A stretch of DNA of 6,301 nucleotides from JBARRO01 sp049644265. GTDB taxonomy: Bacteria > Bacteroidota > Ignavibacteria > UBA10030. A program made the translations under genes and the position numbers. The stretch spans positions 1-6,301 of the forward strand of contig JBARRO010000036.1 in assembly GCA_049644265.1 (NCBI GenBank), read 5' to 3'. Each line of letters opens with the position of its first letter. The first letter of the stretch is position 1. Below, one piece after another: positions 5,755 through 6,301 of this stretch. Under the pieces are notes generated by a model. It worked only from the letters and a program-made list of their open reading frames with translations. It had not been told where the DNA came from and ran no database searches.

Positions 5755-5901
5755 ATGAAAATCCTTCGTTTAAGGAGGAGCTTCGACTTTCCCCAACCAT
5801 CCTTCATACAACTCCGGAGAACCTCACTATGGCCACTTTCGCACGTTCATTTGTTTGCCTCATGCTCCTTCCATTTCTTCTTGTCGCACAAAAACCCATG
5901 A
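5755..5901 (+). CDS. Possible 48-residue small ORF overlapping the M16 start
   Basis: ATG at 5755 opens a 48-codon frame ending at TGA 5899-5901. It begins MKILRLRRSFDF and runs 73 bases into the M16 peptidase gene in a different frame. The start has a good GAGGTGA. The peptide is basic at its N-terminus and otherwise rich in Ser, Phe, His and Leu, and I recognise no family. Its second half is forced by the overlapping signal-peptide codons of the M16 gene, so much of its composition is a shadow. It may be a translated leader that affects ribosome delivery to the M16 start, or it may not be translated at all. The frame also contains TAAGGAGG (5771-5778), a near-perfect anti-Shine-Dalgarno match with no start codon in reach. 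Confidence 0.2.
   Translation: MKILRLRRSFDFPQPSFIQLRRTSLWPLSHVHLFASCSFHFFLSHKNP
5816..5820 (+). promoter_or_regulatory. Ribosome-binding site of the M16 peptidase gene
   Basis: GGAGA lies eight bases before ATG 5829. It supports this start, which also gives a well-formed signal peptide, over the later in-frame ATGs at codons 12 and 24. Confidence 0.7.
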
Positions 5902-6301
5902 AAACGAAAGCATCCTCTGAAATCGACATTCCGTTCAAGAAATTTATCCTCGACAACGGGCTGACGCTGATCGTCCATGAGGACCATAAAGCGCCGATCG
6001 TTGCGGTGAACGTGTGGTACCATGTCGGCTCCAAGAATGAAAAGACGGGCAAGAGCGGTTTTGCGCATCTTTTTGAACATCTGATGTTCAACGGCAGCGA
6101 GAATTTTCCCGACGATTATTTCCAGGCCCTCGAACGTGTCGGAGCGACGGACCTGAACGGGACGACCAATGAAGACCGCACGAATTATTTCCAGAATGTA
6201 CCGATCTCGGCGACCGACCTTGCTCTCTGGATGGAATCCGACCGTATGGGACATCTGCTTGGCGCAATCGACCAGAAAACCCTTGATGAACAGCGTGGTG
6301 T
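5829..6301 (+). CDS. M16-family (insulinase/pitrilysin-like) zinc peptidase, N-terminal part
   Basis: The gene runs off the window after 157 complete codons; the family's usual single-chain proteins are several hundred residues long. The N-terminus looks like a signal peptide: Arg6, then a hydrophobic stretch at about 8-20, with likely cleavage near Ala20/Gln21, so the product is probably exported to the periplasm or outer envelope. The peptidase domain starts near residue 34. The inverted zinc motif HxxEH is present as His80, Glu83 and His84 in GFAHLFEHLMFNGSENF, with Glu83 the expected catalytic base. The conserved GATDLNGTTNEDRTNYF block (105-121) and WMESDRMGHLL (134-144) follow. The third zinc ligand, a Glu expected soon after the EQRGV at the window edge, is not visible. 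It could be a processing peptidase or a general oligopeptide-degrading enzyme. Whether it has one or two M16 domains cannot be told. Confidence 0.94.
   Translation, partial: MATFARSFVCLMLLPFLLVAQKPMKTKASSEIDIPFKKFILDNGLTLIVHEDHKAPIVAVNVWYHVGSKNEKTGKSGFAHLFEHLMFNGSENFPDDYFQALERVGATDLNGTTNEDRTNYFQNVPISATDLALWMESDRMGHLLGAIDQKTLDEQRG

Noticed and set aside
5847..6254. - strand frame opposite the M16 peptidase
   Set aside because: It is antisense to conserved M16 motifs including HxxEH, and its translation has no recognisable features.

Overview
The window is a stretch of ordinary bacterial chromosome with moderate-to-high GC. All six recognisable protein genes lie on the + strand, and the gaps between them are short. 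In order they are a ComF-family phosphoribosyltransferase (126-842), glyceraldehyde-3-phosphate dehydrogenase gap (1099-2109), phosphoglycerate kinase pgk (2207-3406), a rhomboid intramembrane serine protease with a cytosolic C-terminal tail (3488-4402), the MEP-pathway enzyme ispG (start taken at 4544, to 5662), and the 5' part of a secreted M16-family zinc peptidase (5829 to the window edge). No tRNA, rRNA, CRISPR, IS element or phage gene was seen.

The organism cannot be fixed from this sequence alone. The rhomboid's tail type, the secreted M16 peptidase, the often weak or absent Shine-Dalgarno sequences and the degenerate short-period intergenic repeats suggest the Bacteroidota/Ignavibacteriota side of the FCB group (inference). 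The IspG is the compact two-domain form, whereas many Bacteroidota and Chlorobi have the longer three-domain form. This argues for a less typical member of the group or another phylum.

Functionally, gap and pgk are consecutive steps of lower glycolysis/gluconeogenesis and are neighbours. A clear intrinsic terminator lies between them, so part of transcription probably stops after gap. IspG makes HMBPP for isoprenoids. Glyceraldehyde 3-phosphate is both a GAPDH substrate and a MEP-pathway precursor, but that link is only a pathway connection. The rhomboid and M16 genes are proteolytic functions at the membrane and in the envelope, with no evident tie to their neighbours.

The least ordinary material is in the spacers. 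Tandem units with an exact 7-bp step occur before comF (28-62, degenerate), before gap (973-1000) and between pgk and the rhomboid gene (3406-3433 and 3450-3484, two different unit families side by side). Two of these loci, about 2.5 kb apart, share the 12-mer CTGACAACTCAA. The rhomboid-ispG spacer holds a long imperfect palindrome (4459-4520) that is not a standard terminator. The spacer before the M16 gene has a small ORF with its own ribosome-binding site running out of frame into the M16 start. I found no evidence for a new multi-gene system; the repeat family and the hairpin are the parts most worth follow-up.
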